From Gammaproteobacteria bacterium LSUCC0112 (GTDB lineage: Bacteria; Pseudomonadota; Gammaproteobacteria; Pseudomonadales; Pseudohongiellaceae), in NCBI GenBank assembly GCA_004535785.1, contig SPIB01000001.1, forward strand, positions 43,033-107,032: a stretch of 64,000 nt of DNA, written 5' to 3'. Position 1 is the stretch's first letter, and every line of letters starts with the position of its first letter. Below are positions 1 to 8,983 of the stretch, in pieces. Both the position numbers and the translations under genes were made by a program. Under the pieces are notes generated by a model. That model saw nothing but the letters and a program-made list of their open reading frames with translations, ran no database searches and was not told the origin of the DNA.

Positions 1-2004
1 CCCAGCTGGACCGAAGCACCGGTAACCGCCGTAGAGCGCGTGACCGTCAGTTATCCGGGTGAAGAAGAGGTGCAGATGGCCTTCCACACCGTGCCTAACG
101 GTCACGAAGATCAAGAAGCGCTGATGTTGCTGGACATGATTCTGGACAACCGCACGGCTGGTCTGATCAACCTGAATCTGAATCAACGTCAACGTGTGCA
201 GGCGGCTGGGTCCTCACCGCAGTTCCAGAATGATTTTGGTGCACAGACCTTGTGGGGCGTGCCGCGTGAAGGCCAGACCTTGCTGGAAGTGGAGCAACTG
301 CTGTTGGAGCAGATCGACCTGATTCGCCGTGGTGAATTTGAAGACTGGATTCTGCCAGCCATCATCAATGACTTTAAAAACATGGAAAAACGCGGCCTGG
401 AGTCCAACACCGCGCGTGTTGGCATGATGCGTCAGTCCTATTTGCAGAAAGCCGACTGGGACTACTCCATCAAACAGATTCAGCGTCTGGAACAAGTCAC
501 CAAAGCCGACATTGTGGCGGTGGCCAACAAGTATTTCAGCAACAACAACTACGTGGCCGTACACCGCCTGAACGGGCCTGCGGACATCCCGACAGTGGAC
601 AAACCGGCGATCGATCCGGTGAATATTGACCCCAGCCGCCAGTCCGAGTTTGCATCTGCAATCCTGTCCATGCCCTATGAAGAGATTGAGCCGGTTTATC
701 TGCAGGAAGGTGAGGACTATCAGATTATTGATTACGCGGCCGGTGTGCCGTTGTATTACGCACCGAATCCGTTGAACGACATTTTCACCTTCAGTATGAG
801 CATTGAGGTGGGTACCGAGGAGAATGACCTGTTGAGCCTGGCCGGCGCTGTGATGGGCAAAGCAGGTACCGTTGATTATCCGCTGGAAGAACTGCAGAAG
901 CAGTGGTACCGACTGGGCAGCGAGTTCAATTTCAGCTCCGGTGCCAATGAAACCGTCATCAGCATTACCGGCATGGATCCGCAGTTTGAAGAAACCTTGG
1001 TGCTGATGCTGGAATTGGCGAGCAATCCACAAACCGATGCAGCGACTTTTGAAGAGTTAAAAAACTCCATTCTGCAGGCGCGTCGTGATCAGCGCGAGGA
1101 CCCGGCTGCCATCAGCCAGGCTCTTTATCTGTATAACCGCTACGGTGACGAATCGCCCATGCTGCGTGCGTTGAGCAGTGATGCCATTCGTGCCGTTGAA
1201 CTGGATCAGGTGCTGTCACTGATCAGTGGATTGCAGCGCTACAAACACACACTCAGTTACACCGGCTCGATGACACCGACCGAGCTGACCGCCATTCTGC
1301 AACGTCAGCACGTGGTGGCGGATGATCTGCTGGATCCGCCGCCGTACCGTTTCCGACATGCGCGTCAGGTCGGTGCCAATGAAATTTATGTGATTCACCG
1401 GGAAACCGCGCAGGCGCAGGTACGTTTGGAGTTTCCAGACGGTGAATACGACGAGTCATTGGTGGTACCGTCATCGCTGTACAACAATTATTTTGGCAAC
1501 AGCATGTCCAGCGTGGTGTTCCAGGAACTGCGTGAAGCGCGGGCACTGGCCTACTCTGCAGCCGCCCAGTATTCACAAGGCGGTCGACTGGGCGCTGAAA
1601 ATCTGGCACTTGGCGCCATTGGTTCACAAAACGACAAAGCCATCGAGGCTACCACGGCGTTTATCGAGTTATTCGACAATATGCCCGCGTCGGCTGACCG
1701 CTTTGCGGATGCCTATGGTTCACTGGTCAACCGCTACCGTTCAGGAACCGTCGGCTTCCGTGCGATACCGGGCACGGTGAGAGGGTGGCAACTGTTGGGA
1801 TTGGATGGCGATCCGCGGCCTGAGCGTTTTGCACGGCTGCAAAACTCGTCGCTCGAGGATCTGATGCAATTCCAGCGTGAACACATTGCCGGCAAACCCA
1901 AACTGATTTCGATTGTCGGTGATACCAGCCGCATGGACATGAGCCAACTGCAGGCGTTAGGCACTATCCGCGAATTGACCGTGGATGATGTGTTTGTAGA
2001 ATAA
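1..2004 (+). CDS. M16 (insulinase-family) zinc peptidase, C-terminal part, 5' truncated by window
   Basis: The reading frame is open from base 1, so the gene begins before the window and a GTG at 40 is not its true start. The visible ~667 residues resemble the middle and C-terminal inactive-like domains of two-to-four-domain M16 peptidases (pitrilysin/insulinase class). Support comes from the runs LDMILDNRTAGLIN, VVFQELREARALAYSAAAQ and AANKYFSNNNYVAV-like segments with the family's hydrophobic strand pattern. The HxxEH zinc motif is expected upstream, outside the window. Such proteins in this size class are usually periplasmic or lipoprotein-anchored. It is followed after 24 bp by an ABC ATPase and permease on the same strand, suggesting a shared peptide-export or envelope role; that link is inference. 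Confidence 0.85.
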   Translation, partial: PSWTEAPVTAVERVTVSYPGEEEVQMAFHTVPNGHEDQEALMLLDMILDNRTAGLINLNLNQRQRVQAAGSSPQFQNDFGAQTLWGVPREGQTLLEVEQLLLEQIDLIRRGEFEDWILPAIINDFKNMEKRGLESNTARVGMMRQSYLQKADWDYSIKQIQRLEQVTKADIVAVANKYFSNNNYVAVHRLNGPADIPTVDKPAIDPVNIDPSRQSEFASAILSMPYEEIEPVYLQEGEDYQIIDYAAGVPLYYAPNPLNDIFTFSMSIEVGTEENDLLSLAGAVMGKAGTVDYPLEELQKQWYRLGSEFNFSSGANETVISITGMDPQFEETLVLMLELASNPQTDAATFEELKNSILQARRDQREDPAAISQALYLYNRYGDESPMLRALSSDAIRAVELDQVLSLISGLQRYKHTLSYTGSMTPTELTAILQRQHVVADDLLDPPPYRFRHARQVGANEIYVIHRETAQAQVRLEFPDGEYDESLVVPSSLYNNYFGNSMSSVVFQELREARALAYSAAAQYSQGGRLGAENLALGAIGSQNDKAIEATTAFIELFDNMPASADRFADAYGSLVNRYRSGTVGFRAIPGTVRGWQLLGLDGDPRPERFARLQNSSLEDLMQFQREHIAGKPKLISIVGDTSRMDMSQLQALGTIRELTVDDVFVE

Positions 2005-2028
2005 TTTGCTGATCGGGAAGATCGTGCC

Positions 2029-2985
2029 ATGACTGATGCCGTGTTACACATCAAGGACTTGATCAAGCGTTATGGTGAGGTTGAGGTGTTGCACAACCTG
2101 AACCTGACCGTGACACGCGGCGCCATTCATGGGCTGGTGGGACTGAATGGTTCAGGCAAAACCACCACCATGGAATGTGTGCTGGGCATGCAGGGTTTTG
2201 ACAGTGGCGAGGTCAAAGTGCTTGGCCGGCATCCGCGTGATTTGTGGCAAGGTGCCGGCGACGTGGTTGGCATCTTTGATACACCCGGCCTGCACCCGGG
2301 CTTAACCGTGCGGCAATGTCTCGATCATGCCCGGCTGCTGTGCGGTAAACCCATGCGTACACCGGCCGAGGTCGAAGCGCTGCTGGGTATCAGCAAATAC
2401 TCCAACTACAAAATCAAGCAGCTATCGCTGGGCAACCGCCGCCGCGCGTCCATTGCCCACGCCCTGATTGGCCAACCTGCGTTTGTGGTGCTGGACGAGC
2501 CGTTTAACGGTCTGGACGCTGGTGGTGTGGACGATGTGCTGGCCTTGATTCAACGTCTGAATCGTCAGGAGGGCACCGGCTTTTTGTTATCCAGCCATCA
2601 ACTGGCGTATCTGGAATCCATCTGTACCCATCTGTCGATTCTGCATGAAGGCAAGATTGCACTGAGTGCGTCAACACACGAACTGATCAGCCCTACCGAA
2701 TCGCGTTTGAAACTGGTGTGTGATCACCCCGAGGCGGCGCGCGAACTCCTGAAACAAACCCTGGGCGTGATCAAGTTCGAGAAAGTCGGACCGGCGTTTA
2801 TGTTGACGCTGGATGGCATTGGCCCCGGGGATATCAACCGCAAACTGGTGATGTCGGGGCTGACGGTCTCGGAGTTGCAGCCGGAAAAACGCGATCTGAC
2901 GGCGCTGTTTCAGGATATTGTCAGCAAGGTGTCAGCCAAACCGGCTCCCACAAACAAATCAAAATCCGTGCGGGAGGTGGTGTGA
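2029..2985 (+). CDS. ABC transporter ATP-binding protein
   Basis: A 318-residue ATPase of the ABC-2/NatA type. Walker A is GLNGSGKT at residues 38-45, the signature is LSLGN at 132-136 (a departure from the usual LSGG), Walker B is FVVLDEP at 152-158 and the switch histidine is H190. About 100 further residues form an accessory C-terminal domain. It starts with ATG after GGGAAG. Its stop overlaps the ATG of the next gene, which encodes the membrane partner, so the two are very probably translationally coupled. The substrate cannot be read from the sequence. The run with a peptidase upstream and a PDZ lipoprotein downstream suggests peptide or envelope traffic. Confidence 0.92.
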   Translation: MTDAVLHIKDLIKRYGEVEVLHNLNLTVTRGAIHGLVGLNGSGKTTTMECVLGMQGFDSGEVKVLGRHPRDLWQGAGDVVGIFDTPGLHPGLTVRQCLDHARLLCGKPMRTPAEVEALLGISKYSNYKIKQLSLGNRRRASIAHALIGQPAFVVLDEPFNGLDAGGVDDVLALIQRLNRQEGTGFLLSSHQLAYLESICTHLSILHEGKIALSASTHELISPTESRLKLVCDHPEAARELLKQTLGVIKFEKVGPAFMLTLDGIGPGDINRKLVMSGLTVSELQPEKRDLTALFQDIVSKVSAKPAPTNKSKSVREVV

Positions 2986-3878
2986 TGCAAGGCTTGCTCA
3001 CCGCCATCAAAGCGGAGATTTTTGTGTTTACCCACAGTCGCGCCATTCAGTTGTTGTGTGTGATGCCAGCGCTGATTGCCGCTGCACAGCTGGTGCTGGT
3101 GCGATCACTGGCCGCATCAAGTGACGCGCGCGCTGCGCTGATGGGCGCTGATGATGCGCCTGGCGGGTTTGGTGGCGGTGGATTTGGCAGTGCCGGCACC
3201 ATTGAAGGCGCTGATGCCTGGGGCGCGTTGGTGGATGCGCTGGGTACCGGGTTGACGCTGATCAGCCTGATTGTGGTTGCCTATGCCGCGTGGAGTTTTG
3301 CCAGCGACCGTGATCTGGGTGTGGTCCGTCATTTGTTGATTCGTCGGGTGAGCCGACCGGCACTGGTGCTCAGCAAACTGCTACAGGCGCATTTACTGGC
3401 GTTGGTATCCATTACGCTGATGTTGCTGGTGACCTTCGGCAGTGCTGCGCTGTTGTGGGACTTCGGCCCTGTGGTGGAGGATGGTTACGAGTTGATCGGC
3501 GTCGACGAAATTCGCGCGGAACTGCAATTGGGGTTGAGTCTGGCCCTGATTCCTATACCGGCGGCCATCGCGCTGGGCGTCTTGTTGTCAGTGCTGTGCA
3601 GCAATACCACACAAGCGTTGAGCGTGGCCCTCGGCCTGACGCTGGGACTGGACTTGTTCAAGTCGGTGCTGGGCGGCGCCGCTGATTACCTGTATGCCTC
3701 GTACATGGTCTCGCTGCTGGATGAATCCTATCTGGACGATGTGGCACGGCTGGTACGTGGTTTTTCAGACGTGATGATTGATCCGGCGCTGTTGCAGCTG
3801 AATCAATGGGTGCCCTGGCCACAGATGGTGCTGTTTGTAGTGCTGGCTCTGGTGATGGTTCGCCACAAAAAACTCTGA
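2985..3878 (+). CDS. ABC transporter permease (ABC-2 type)
   Basis: About 297 residues with roughly six hydrophobic segments: residues ~18-38, a cluster around 90-110, 130-160, 190-215, ~215-240 and a C-terminal helix. This is the usual size and plan of an ABC-2 permease that dimerises with the preceding ATPase. ATG at 2985 is preferred over the in-frame GTG at 2982, because GGGAGG lies seven bases upstream of the ATG. The first extracytoplasmic loop contains a glycine-rich stretch (GGFGGGGFGSAG) around residues 52-66, unusual for a permease. A lipoprotein gene follows after 10 bp. Confidence 0.88.
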   Translation: MQGLLTAIKAEIFVFTHSRAIQLLCVMPALIAAAQLVLVRSLAASSDARAALMGADDAPGGFGGGGFGSAGTIEGADAWGALVDALGTGLTLISLIVVAYAAWSFASDRDLGVVRHLLIRRVSRPALVLSKLLQAHLLALVSITLMLLVTFGSAALLWDFGPVVEDGYELIGVDEIRAELQLGLSLALIPIPAAIALGVLLSVLCSNTTQALSVALGLTLGLDLFKSVLGGAADYLYASYMVSLLDESYLDDVARLVRGFSDVMIDPALLQLNQWVPWPQMVLFVVLALVMVRHKKL

Positions 3879-3888
3879 GGAGACGCTG

Positions 3889-4869
3889 ATGCACGGATGG
3901 TTGAGTGAAGCAAAATGCCTGATCAAATCTGTGCTGCTGCTCGGCAGCACGGCGTTGTTGTCCGCCTGCCTCAGCACAGAACCGCGCACACTTAGCCCGA
4001 CCATTACCTTGTCGGCGGAAAATGAGTTGCTGGCCGGTAACGATGGCAGCGCACAAAACGCAGGTGTCAGTTTTGGTCTCACAGGTGGCGTGAATGAAAG
4101 CGATTCCCTGACCAATGTCAGTGTATTGCCCGGTATTCGTGTACGTGCGGTGACGCCTGCCGGTTCTGCCGAGCGCGCCGGTATTCGGGCGGGTGATGTC
4201 ATACTTGCCGTGGATGGCACTGAAACCAATCATCCGGATATGCTGGATGCGCTGGCACTGCAGACCCGCGAGGAAACCACGTTTAACTTCGAGGTACGGC
4301 GCAACACCACGGTGTTTCAGGCCAGTGTGACGGTGCGCCCGGTGCTGGAAAACCAGTCTGCGCCAGTCGAACTGTATCGGGCAGATCCTTTGTTATCGCG
4401 CGCCGGGTACAGTTCAGAATGGCTGCAAACTGCCAATGGCGAGCGGGTTTCCGGCGCACGGCTGGTGCGAGTGTTTGCACAAAGCCCCCTGCCTGCCGCC
4501 GGTCTGCGTGTAAACGACATCATTTTTGCCGTGGATGGTCAGTCTGTTTCATCGGCGCAAGGGTTGGTCAGCCTGCTGAACAATCAATACCAACCGGGCG
4601 ACCGGGTGACACTGAGTGTCAGTCGCAACAACGTTGTCAGTGCCATGCCCGTGACGTTGTGGGATCCGGGCCGACGACTGACTGCGCTACGAGCCTGGCC
4701 ATTATTCAGTTATCAGGCGACCCAAGTGCCGGATGCCAGTCGATTGAACATTGGCGATCTGATTCTGTTTTCGTTGTTTACCTATGAACGCAACGGGCCA
4801 GAGCGCTCTTACAGTGTGCTTGGCCTGATCCGATCCAGCAGTGGATTGGGTGAACTGGCAGAGGAGTAA
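3889..4869 (+). CDS. Lipoprotein with two PDZ domains
   Basis: A 326-residue protein. The N-terminus is a lipoprotein signal with lipobox LSAC around residues 24-27. Two PDZ domains follow. The first has VRAVTPAGSAERAGIRAGD-type carboxylate-loop and GDVILAVDG features at about residues 80-145. The second has SPLPAAGLRVNDIIFAVDGQ at about 190-250. No protease domain is present, so this is a stand-alone PDZ adaptor that could bind peptide C-termini in the periplasm. It lies between the ABC pair and two FG-GAP proteins in the same orientation, with GGAG just before the ATG. Cooperation with the M16 peptidase is inference. Confidence 0.85.
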   Translation: MHGWLSEAKCLIKSVLLLGSTALLSACLSTEPRTLSPTITLSAENELLAGNDGSAQNAGVSFGLTGGVNESDSLTNVSVLPGIRVRAVTPAGSAERAGIRAGDVILAVDGTETNHPDMLDALALQTREETTFNFEVRRNTTVFQASVTVRPVLENQSAPVELYRADPLLSRAGYSSEWLQTANGERVSGARLVRVFAQSPLPAAGLRVNDIIFAVDGQSVSSAQGLVSLLNNQYQPGDRVTLSVSRNNVVSAMPVTLWDPGRRLTALRAWPLFSYQATQVPDASRLNIGDLILFSLFTYERNGPERSYSVLGLIRSSSGLGELAEE

Positions 4870-4870
4870 C

Positions 4871-6424
4871 ATGCTGTCATCCCGCCTCAGAGCTTTGTTG
4901 TTGGCGACCAGCACACTGCTGTTCGTCATGAACAGCCATGGGCAGGTGGCCGGCATCAATTATGTCGCAACCGAACTGCCGCGCCCGGAATGGCCGCAAG
5001 ATGTGCAGATTGCCGACATGAATGGCGATGGCCTGCAGGACGTGATTGTGCCCTTCTGGTCAGCAGATGCGGGCCGTCAGTTACATATCTACCTGCAACA
5101 GACCAATCAGCGTTTTCCGGCACAAGCCTCAAGAATAGTGGATATCCGCTCTGAAATTGTGGCGGTGGCACTGGCTGATGTGCGCCCCGAGCCCGGAACA
5201 GAACTGTTGTTGTTCACCGGCAGCACGGTGTTCAGTCTGAGCAGCGCGGTATCCGGCTACAGCGGCAATCTGCGCCGTCTGTTTGACTGGCCGTTGTCAT
5301 CTGCCGTGCCCAATCCGCAAGTCACGCGTTTTTTAAGTACCCCTGTGGATGCCACCGGTGACGGGTTTGTGGATTTATTGTTGCCCGGTGTGGAGGACTA
5401 CGGTTGGTTTACCGGTGGTCCTGACGAACAATTTACGCTGCGTCATCAATTCAGCACCGTCAATACAGACATTGATGACAGTGATTTGCCGCCGCCCACC
5501 GGGCGTTTCTCCACCAATATCTCGTTTAATGCACAGGACGGGTTGTTGGTGGACGTGCAACTGCGCTCAGGCTCGCTGTTTGAAGACTTTTTGCATGTGG
5601 GCACAACGCAGTCCGAAGCCATCCTGGATATCCGCAACTGGATGCCGCCGGCGGTGATGGCTCCGCTGAGCGCAGCGGGCAGCCACGATCTGATTTATCT
5701 GAACATTGGCAACGATATTCAAGGCCAAATCAATATTCTGGCGATGAACGCCGACGGCAGTTTTGCGGAACGCCCCGATTGGCAGGCGCCGGTTGAGATG
5801 CGCGGCGACTTCTTGATGATGGACGTCAACGGCGACGGACTCAGCGACATTGTGCGTCTGGTAGAGGACGGCAGCAGTTGGACAGTGTCGTTTTACACCA
5901 ATGCCGGTGGTTCGTTCAATTTTGCGCAGGCTGATCAGGTGATGCGTTTTTCCGGGTATGACCTGCGTGTGGCTGTCACCCCGATCACAGGTGGGAAACC
6001 ACAACTCAGTATCAGTTACTACACCATCCCCGTGGTGGCCGCGATCCGCGACGCCAGCATTGTGCGCAGCCTGCTGTTGTTTAATCACACCACGTCCGGA
6101 CCTGCCCTGTTTAATAATCGGCCGGACTTTTTACTGGAAGAGACGTTCTCCGCCAGCACCGTCCGCGGGTTGTCCAGCCCGATTGTGCTGGATGCCGATC
6201 TGGATAACGACGGACGCATCGATGCCTTGCATGTCACGCCGGAAGGCGCATTAACTGCCAAACGTATCAACAGTAGTCTGCAGTTTGAAAACCAGCCGTT
6301 CTGGCAATACGTGCCGACGCGCAGCATCGCGCGCTTCAGCGTAAAAGATATGAACAACGACGGACGCCCGGATCTGATTCTGGATCACTCCAATACCGTG
6401 ACTGTGCTGGTGTCTGCACCATGA
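4871..6424 (+). CDS. Exported FG-GAP/VCBS repeat protein (first of pair)
   Basis: ATG at 4871 follows GAGGAG, which rules out the in-frame GTG at 4841 inside the previous gene. The 517-residue product begins with a signal peptide (LLLATSTLLFVMNSHG). It carries at least five calcium-loop repeats of FG-GAP/VCBS type spread along the protein: DMNGDGLQD, DATGDGFVD, DVNGDGLSD, DLDNDGRID and DMNNDGRPD. Such repeats form beta-propellers that act as surface or periplasmic binding scaffolds. No enzymatic domain is seen. The stop codon overlaps the next ATG by four bases (ATGA), and the next gene encodes a paralogue-like protein. Confidence 0.85.
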   Translation: MLSSRLRALLLATSTLLFVMNSHGQVAGINYVATELPRPEWPQDVQIADMNGDGLQDVIVPFWSADAGRQLHIYLQQTNQRFPAQASRIVDIRSEIVAVALADVRPEPGTELLLFTGSTVFSLSSAVSGYSGNLRRLFDWPLSSAVPNPQVTRFLSTPVDATGDGFVDLLLPGVEDYGWFTGGPDEQFTLRHQFSTVNTDIDDSDLPPPTGRFSTNISFNAQDGLLVDVQLRSGSLFEDFLHVGTTQSEAILDIRNWMPPAVMAPLSAAGSHDLIYLNIGNDIQGQINILAMNADGSFAERPDWQAPVEMRGDFLMMDVNGDGLSDIVRLVEDGSSWTVSFYTNAGGSFNFAQADQVMRFSGYDLRVAVTPITGGKPQLSISYYTIPVVAAIRDASIVRSLLLFNHTTSGPALFNNRPDFLLEETFSASTVRGLSSPIVLDADLDNDGRIDALHVTPEGALTAKRINSSLQFENQPFWQYVPTRSIARFSVKDMNNDGRPDLILDHSNTVTVLVSAP

Positions 6425-8142
6425 ACCTGTTTAAAACCTCCTTGAGCGTGATGGGTCCTGTCTTGTTGGCGATGACGAGCGCTATCGCTGCGGCACAAAC
6501 ACCGCAAGCGGCCAGCTACACACCGATTCCCTTTACCTTGCATCCCGACACCAGCAACTTGCGGGTGAAAGATCTGGATGGGGATGGCCTGCAGGATTTG
6601 CTGGCCATTCAGGACGACACCCTCAGTGTGTATTTCCAGCGCAACGCGGCGCCGGCGTTTGATTTTACGCAGCCCGATTCAGTATTGACCTTGCCGGGTC
6701 AGGCCGCCGGCTGGGACATACCGGAGGCTGCAGGCACAGTGGCCGGGAGTCGGCCGTTACCCGCGTTGATTGCGCTGATTGATGGGCAACGTGTGCTGCA
6801 ATGGCAGATAAACAACCGCGCGTTTTCTGAGCCACAGGAGCTCATCAGCAATCTGGGCGGTTTTTTGGGTAAAGGTGCCTACCCGCTTAATTTTTATCAG
6901 GACATCAACAACGACGGCTTACCTGATCTGGTGGTGCCCGGTGCCGGGGTGATGAATCTGCTGATTCAGAATGCCGATGGCAGTTTCCAGCCACCACTCA
7001 GCGTGCAATCCGAGGTGCAGCAGCGGGTGGTACTGGAAGCTGACGGTGAACTCGACCGTGAAATTGGCCAGTCGTTGATCATTCCCCAAATCAGCCTGCG
7101 TGATGTCAACGGCGATGATCTGCCGGATCTGATCTCTGATACCGAGGCGCGGCTGGATGTGTTTCTGGCCAGCCGCACGGGCGACTATTTTCCGACGCTG
7201 CCCAATTACTCCATCGACAGAGAGGCCATTCGTGAGCGCCTGGGTGAGTTTGACCTTGATCAGCTGGATTTTTCCAATCTGACCGGTGTACTGGCCCTGA
7301 CTCACGAAGAATTGCTGGAAGACATGAATGGCGACGGCATTGATGATTTTATCCTGCGTGAAGGTGGCCGCGTTGCCCTGCATCTCGGTCAGTCGGGCCC
7401 GGCGCAAGCCAGCACTATCAATCTGCAACAACCGGATCAGATACTGCGGTCCAGCGGCAATGTGTTGTCGGTATTCCTCGCTGACGAAAACGACGACGGA
7501 CGCCCGGACCTCTGGTTGTGGCGCGTGGATCAAGTGTCCATCGGCGATCTGTTCCTGTGGCTGGCGGTCTCCGGCACCATCAATATGGAAGCCTTTGTGT
7601 ACCCGAATGAGGGCAATCAGTTTGCCCGGCGCCCATCGCGGCGTATCACCGTCGCCATGCGCTTTCCCTCCGTGGTCAGAATGATAGGTTCGGTGCAGGA
7701 ATCGCGCGATCGCGCGCGCAGCATGGAGCCGGTGATTCCCTTTACCCGCGCACAAGTGTTGCCGGATGCCGCCAGTGCTCAAGCAGCCATGGATGACCTG
7801 TTGGTGCTGGCAAACAATCAGCTTGAAGTGTTTTATCAGGCAGTCGCTCAGGAACCGCCGCCTGCCGACGATCGTTTCCTGGCATCGCTGGGTTATCGCC
7901 GTGGCTTGGACAGCTACGAGATTGATCTGCGCAGGATCGTGGACGCCTTTAACATCGAGGTGAATGCCGAGGTGAATGAGGTGCGTGTGCGCGAGCCCAA
8001 TCTGCGTATTCCACTGCCGGACGCAGCGCCGCGCGGCGATTTGGTGGCAACCGACCTAAACAATAACGGCATTGACGATATTTTTGTTTTTATCAGCCGA
8101 GACCTGTCATCCATCAAGGGTGTGTTGTACCTGTCAGACTGA
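6421..8142 (+). CDS. Exported FG-GAP/VCBS repeat protein (second of pair)
   Basis: A 573-residue protein with an N-terminal signal peptide ending near ASAIAAAQ. Calcium-loop repeats include DLDGDGLQD, DINNDGLPD, DVNGDDLPD, DMNGDGIDD, DENDDGRPD and DLNNNGIDD. The architecture matches the preceding gene, and the two are joined by an ATGA overlap, so they probably arose by duplication and are co-expressed. The likely fold is an integrin-like beta-propeller, exported. No partner or ligand can be named. It closes the run that starts with the M16 peptidase. Confidence 0.85.
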   Translation: MNLFKTSLSVMGPVLLAMTSAIAAAQTPQAASYTPIPFTLHPDTSNLRVKDLDGDGLQDLLAIQDDTLSVYFQRNAAPAFDFTQPDSVLTLPGQAAGWDIPEAAGTVAGSRPLPALIALIDGQRVLQWQINNRAFSEPQELISNLGGFLGKGAYPLNFYQDINNDGLPDLVVPGAGVMNLLIQNADGSFQPPLSVQSEVQQRVVLEADGELDREIGQSLIIPQISLRDVNGDDLPDLISDTEARLDVFLASRTGDYFPTLPNYSIDREAIRERLGEFDLDQLDFSNLTGVLALTHEELLEDMNGDGIDDFILREGGRVALHLGQSGPAQASTINLQQPDQILRSSGNVLSVFLADENDDGRPDLWLWRVDQVSIGDLFLWLAVSGTINMEAFVYPNEGNQFARRPSRRITVAMRFPSVVRMIGSVQESRDRARSMEPVIPFTRAQVLPDAASAQAAMDDLLVLANNQLEVFYQAVAQEPPPADDRFLASLGYRRGLDSYEIDLRRIVDAFNIEVNAEVNEVRVREPNLRIPLPDAAPRGDLVATDLNNNGIDDIFVFISRDLSSIKGVLYLSD

Positions 8143-8198
8143 GAGTGCCCTAAAACAGACTGTTTCACTGATCCGCACGTTCAACAGGAACCTCGATC

Positions 8199-8399
8199 AT
8201 GAAAAAAATCATCTGGATCTGCTTTTTTGCTGCACTGATCGTTGTAAACGCGGCAGCCATGCTGGCAGATTACATCTGGGGGGTATACATCGCGATTCCC
8301 TATCGACTGGTGATTGTGCTGGCCATCAGTTTTATCAGCTTGGTATTTGTGGGTGCCTGGCACTTGATGTTGAATGCAGAGCGCGAGCGGCGCGATTGA
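8199..8399 (+). CDS. Small two-helix membrane protein, unknown function
   Basis: A 66-residue ORF with ATG preceded by AGGAA. It has two hydrophobic helices (residues ~4-22 and ~33-55) and a charged tail, ERERRD. I do not recognise the family. The start context, length of hydrophobic segments and position between same-strand genes make it plausible. A short inverted repeat, AAACAG-A-CTGTTT, lies at about 8153-8165 in the leader. Confidence 0.6.
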   Translation: MKKIIWICFFAALIVVNAAAMLADYIWGVYIAIPYRLVIVLAISFISLVFVGAWHLMLNAERERRD

Positions 8400-8524
8400 C
8401 GGTTAAGCGAAAGCGGATTTTAGTTGGCAGTCACCACAAACCCCGGCTTGTTGAAAAACAGGCCTTCTGCTAGGCTGCTGACAGCCCTCACAAAATCAAC
8501 AATAACCCCCTTAAGGAGCCCATT

Positions 8525-8953
8525 TTGAAAGCCATTATCAAATCCCTGACCCTGGCATCGGTCGTCACCCTTGGATTGACACTCTCCTCCCTGTTACCGG
8601 TCAGCGCCCAGGCACAAGACGGTCCGGTTTTTGAGCTGCGCACGTACAAGGCAACACCTGGCAACCTCGACAAATTGATGGCGCGTTTTCGTGACCACAC
8701 CATGCGCATTTTTGAAAAGCATGGCATGACCAATATCGGCTACTGGTTGCCAACCGACGAAGTAGAGCGCCAGGACACCCTGATATATTTGCTCAAACAC
8801 GACAGCATGGAAGCCGCCACAGCGTCGTGGCGCGCGTTTTCGCAGGATCCGGAGTGGCGTCAGGTCAACGAAGACTCCAACCGCGATGGCGCTATTCTGG
8901 ACTCGGTTGTGCGCAAATACATGACGGCCACAGACTTCTCACAGATGAAATAA
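8525..8953 (+). CDS. NIPSNAP-family protein, exported
   Basis: 142 residues. A TTG start is chosen because AAGGAG lies seven bases upstream and gives a proper signal peptide (residues 1-27, ending SAQAQ). The rest matches a NIPSNAP ferredoxin-like fold: FELRTYKATPGNLDKL, FEKHGMTNIGYW, LIYLLKHDSMEAATASWRAF and a C-terminal LDSVVRKYM. Bacterial NIPSNAP proteins are small dimeric alpha/beta-barrel proteins, often near degradative genes, with no settled enzymatic role. A leader of 126 bp separates it from the previous gene, so it may have its own promoter. Confidence 0.85.
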   Translation: MKAIIKSLTLASVVTLGLTLSSLLPVSAQAQDGPVFELRTYKATPGNLDKLMARFRDHTMRIFEKHGMTNIGYWLPTDEVERQDTLIYLLKHDSMEAATASWRAFSQDPEWRQVNEDSNRDGAILDSVVRKYMTATDFSQMK

Positions 8954-8983
8954 ACGGCCCGCTGCCGTGAGAGCCATGCAGCC

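Noticed and set aside
6919-7782. Minus-strand ORF (287 codons) opposite the second FG-GAP gene
   Set aside because: Antisense to a convincing exported protein; no start signal or domain.
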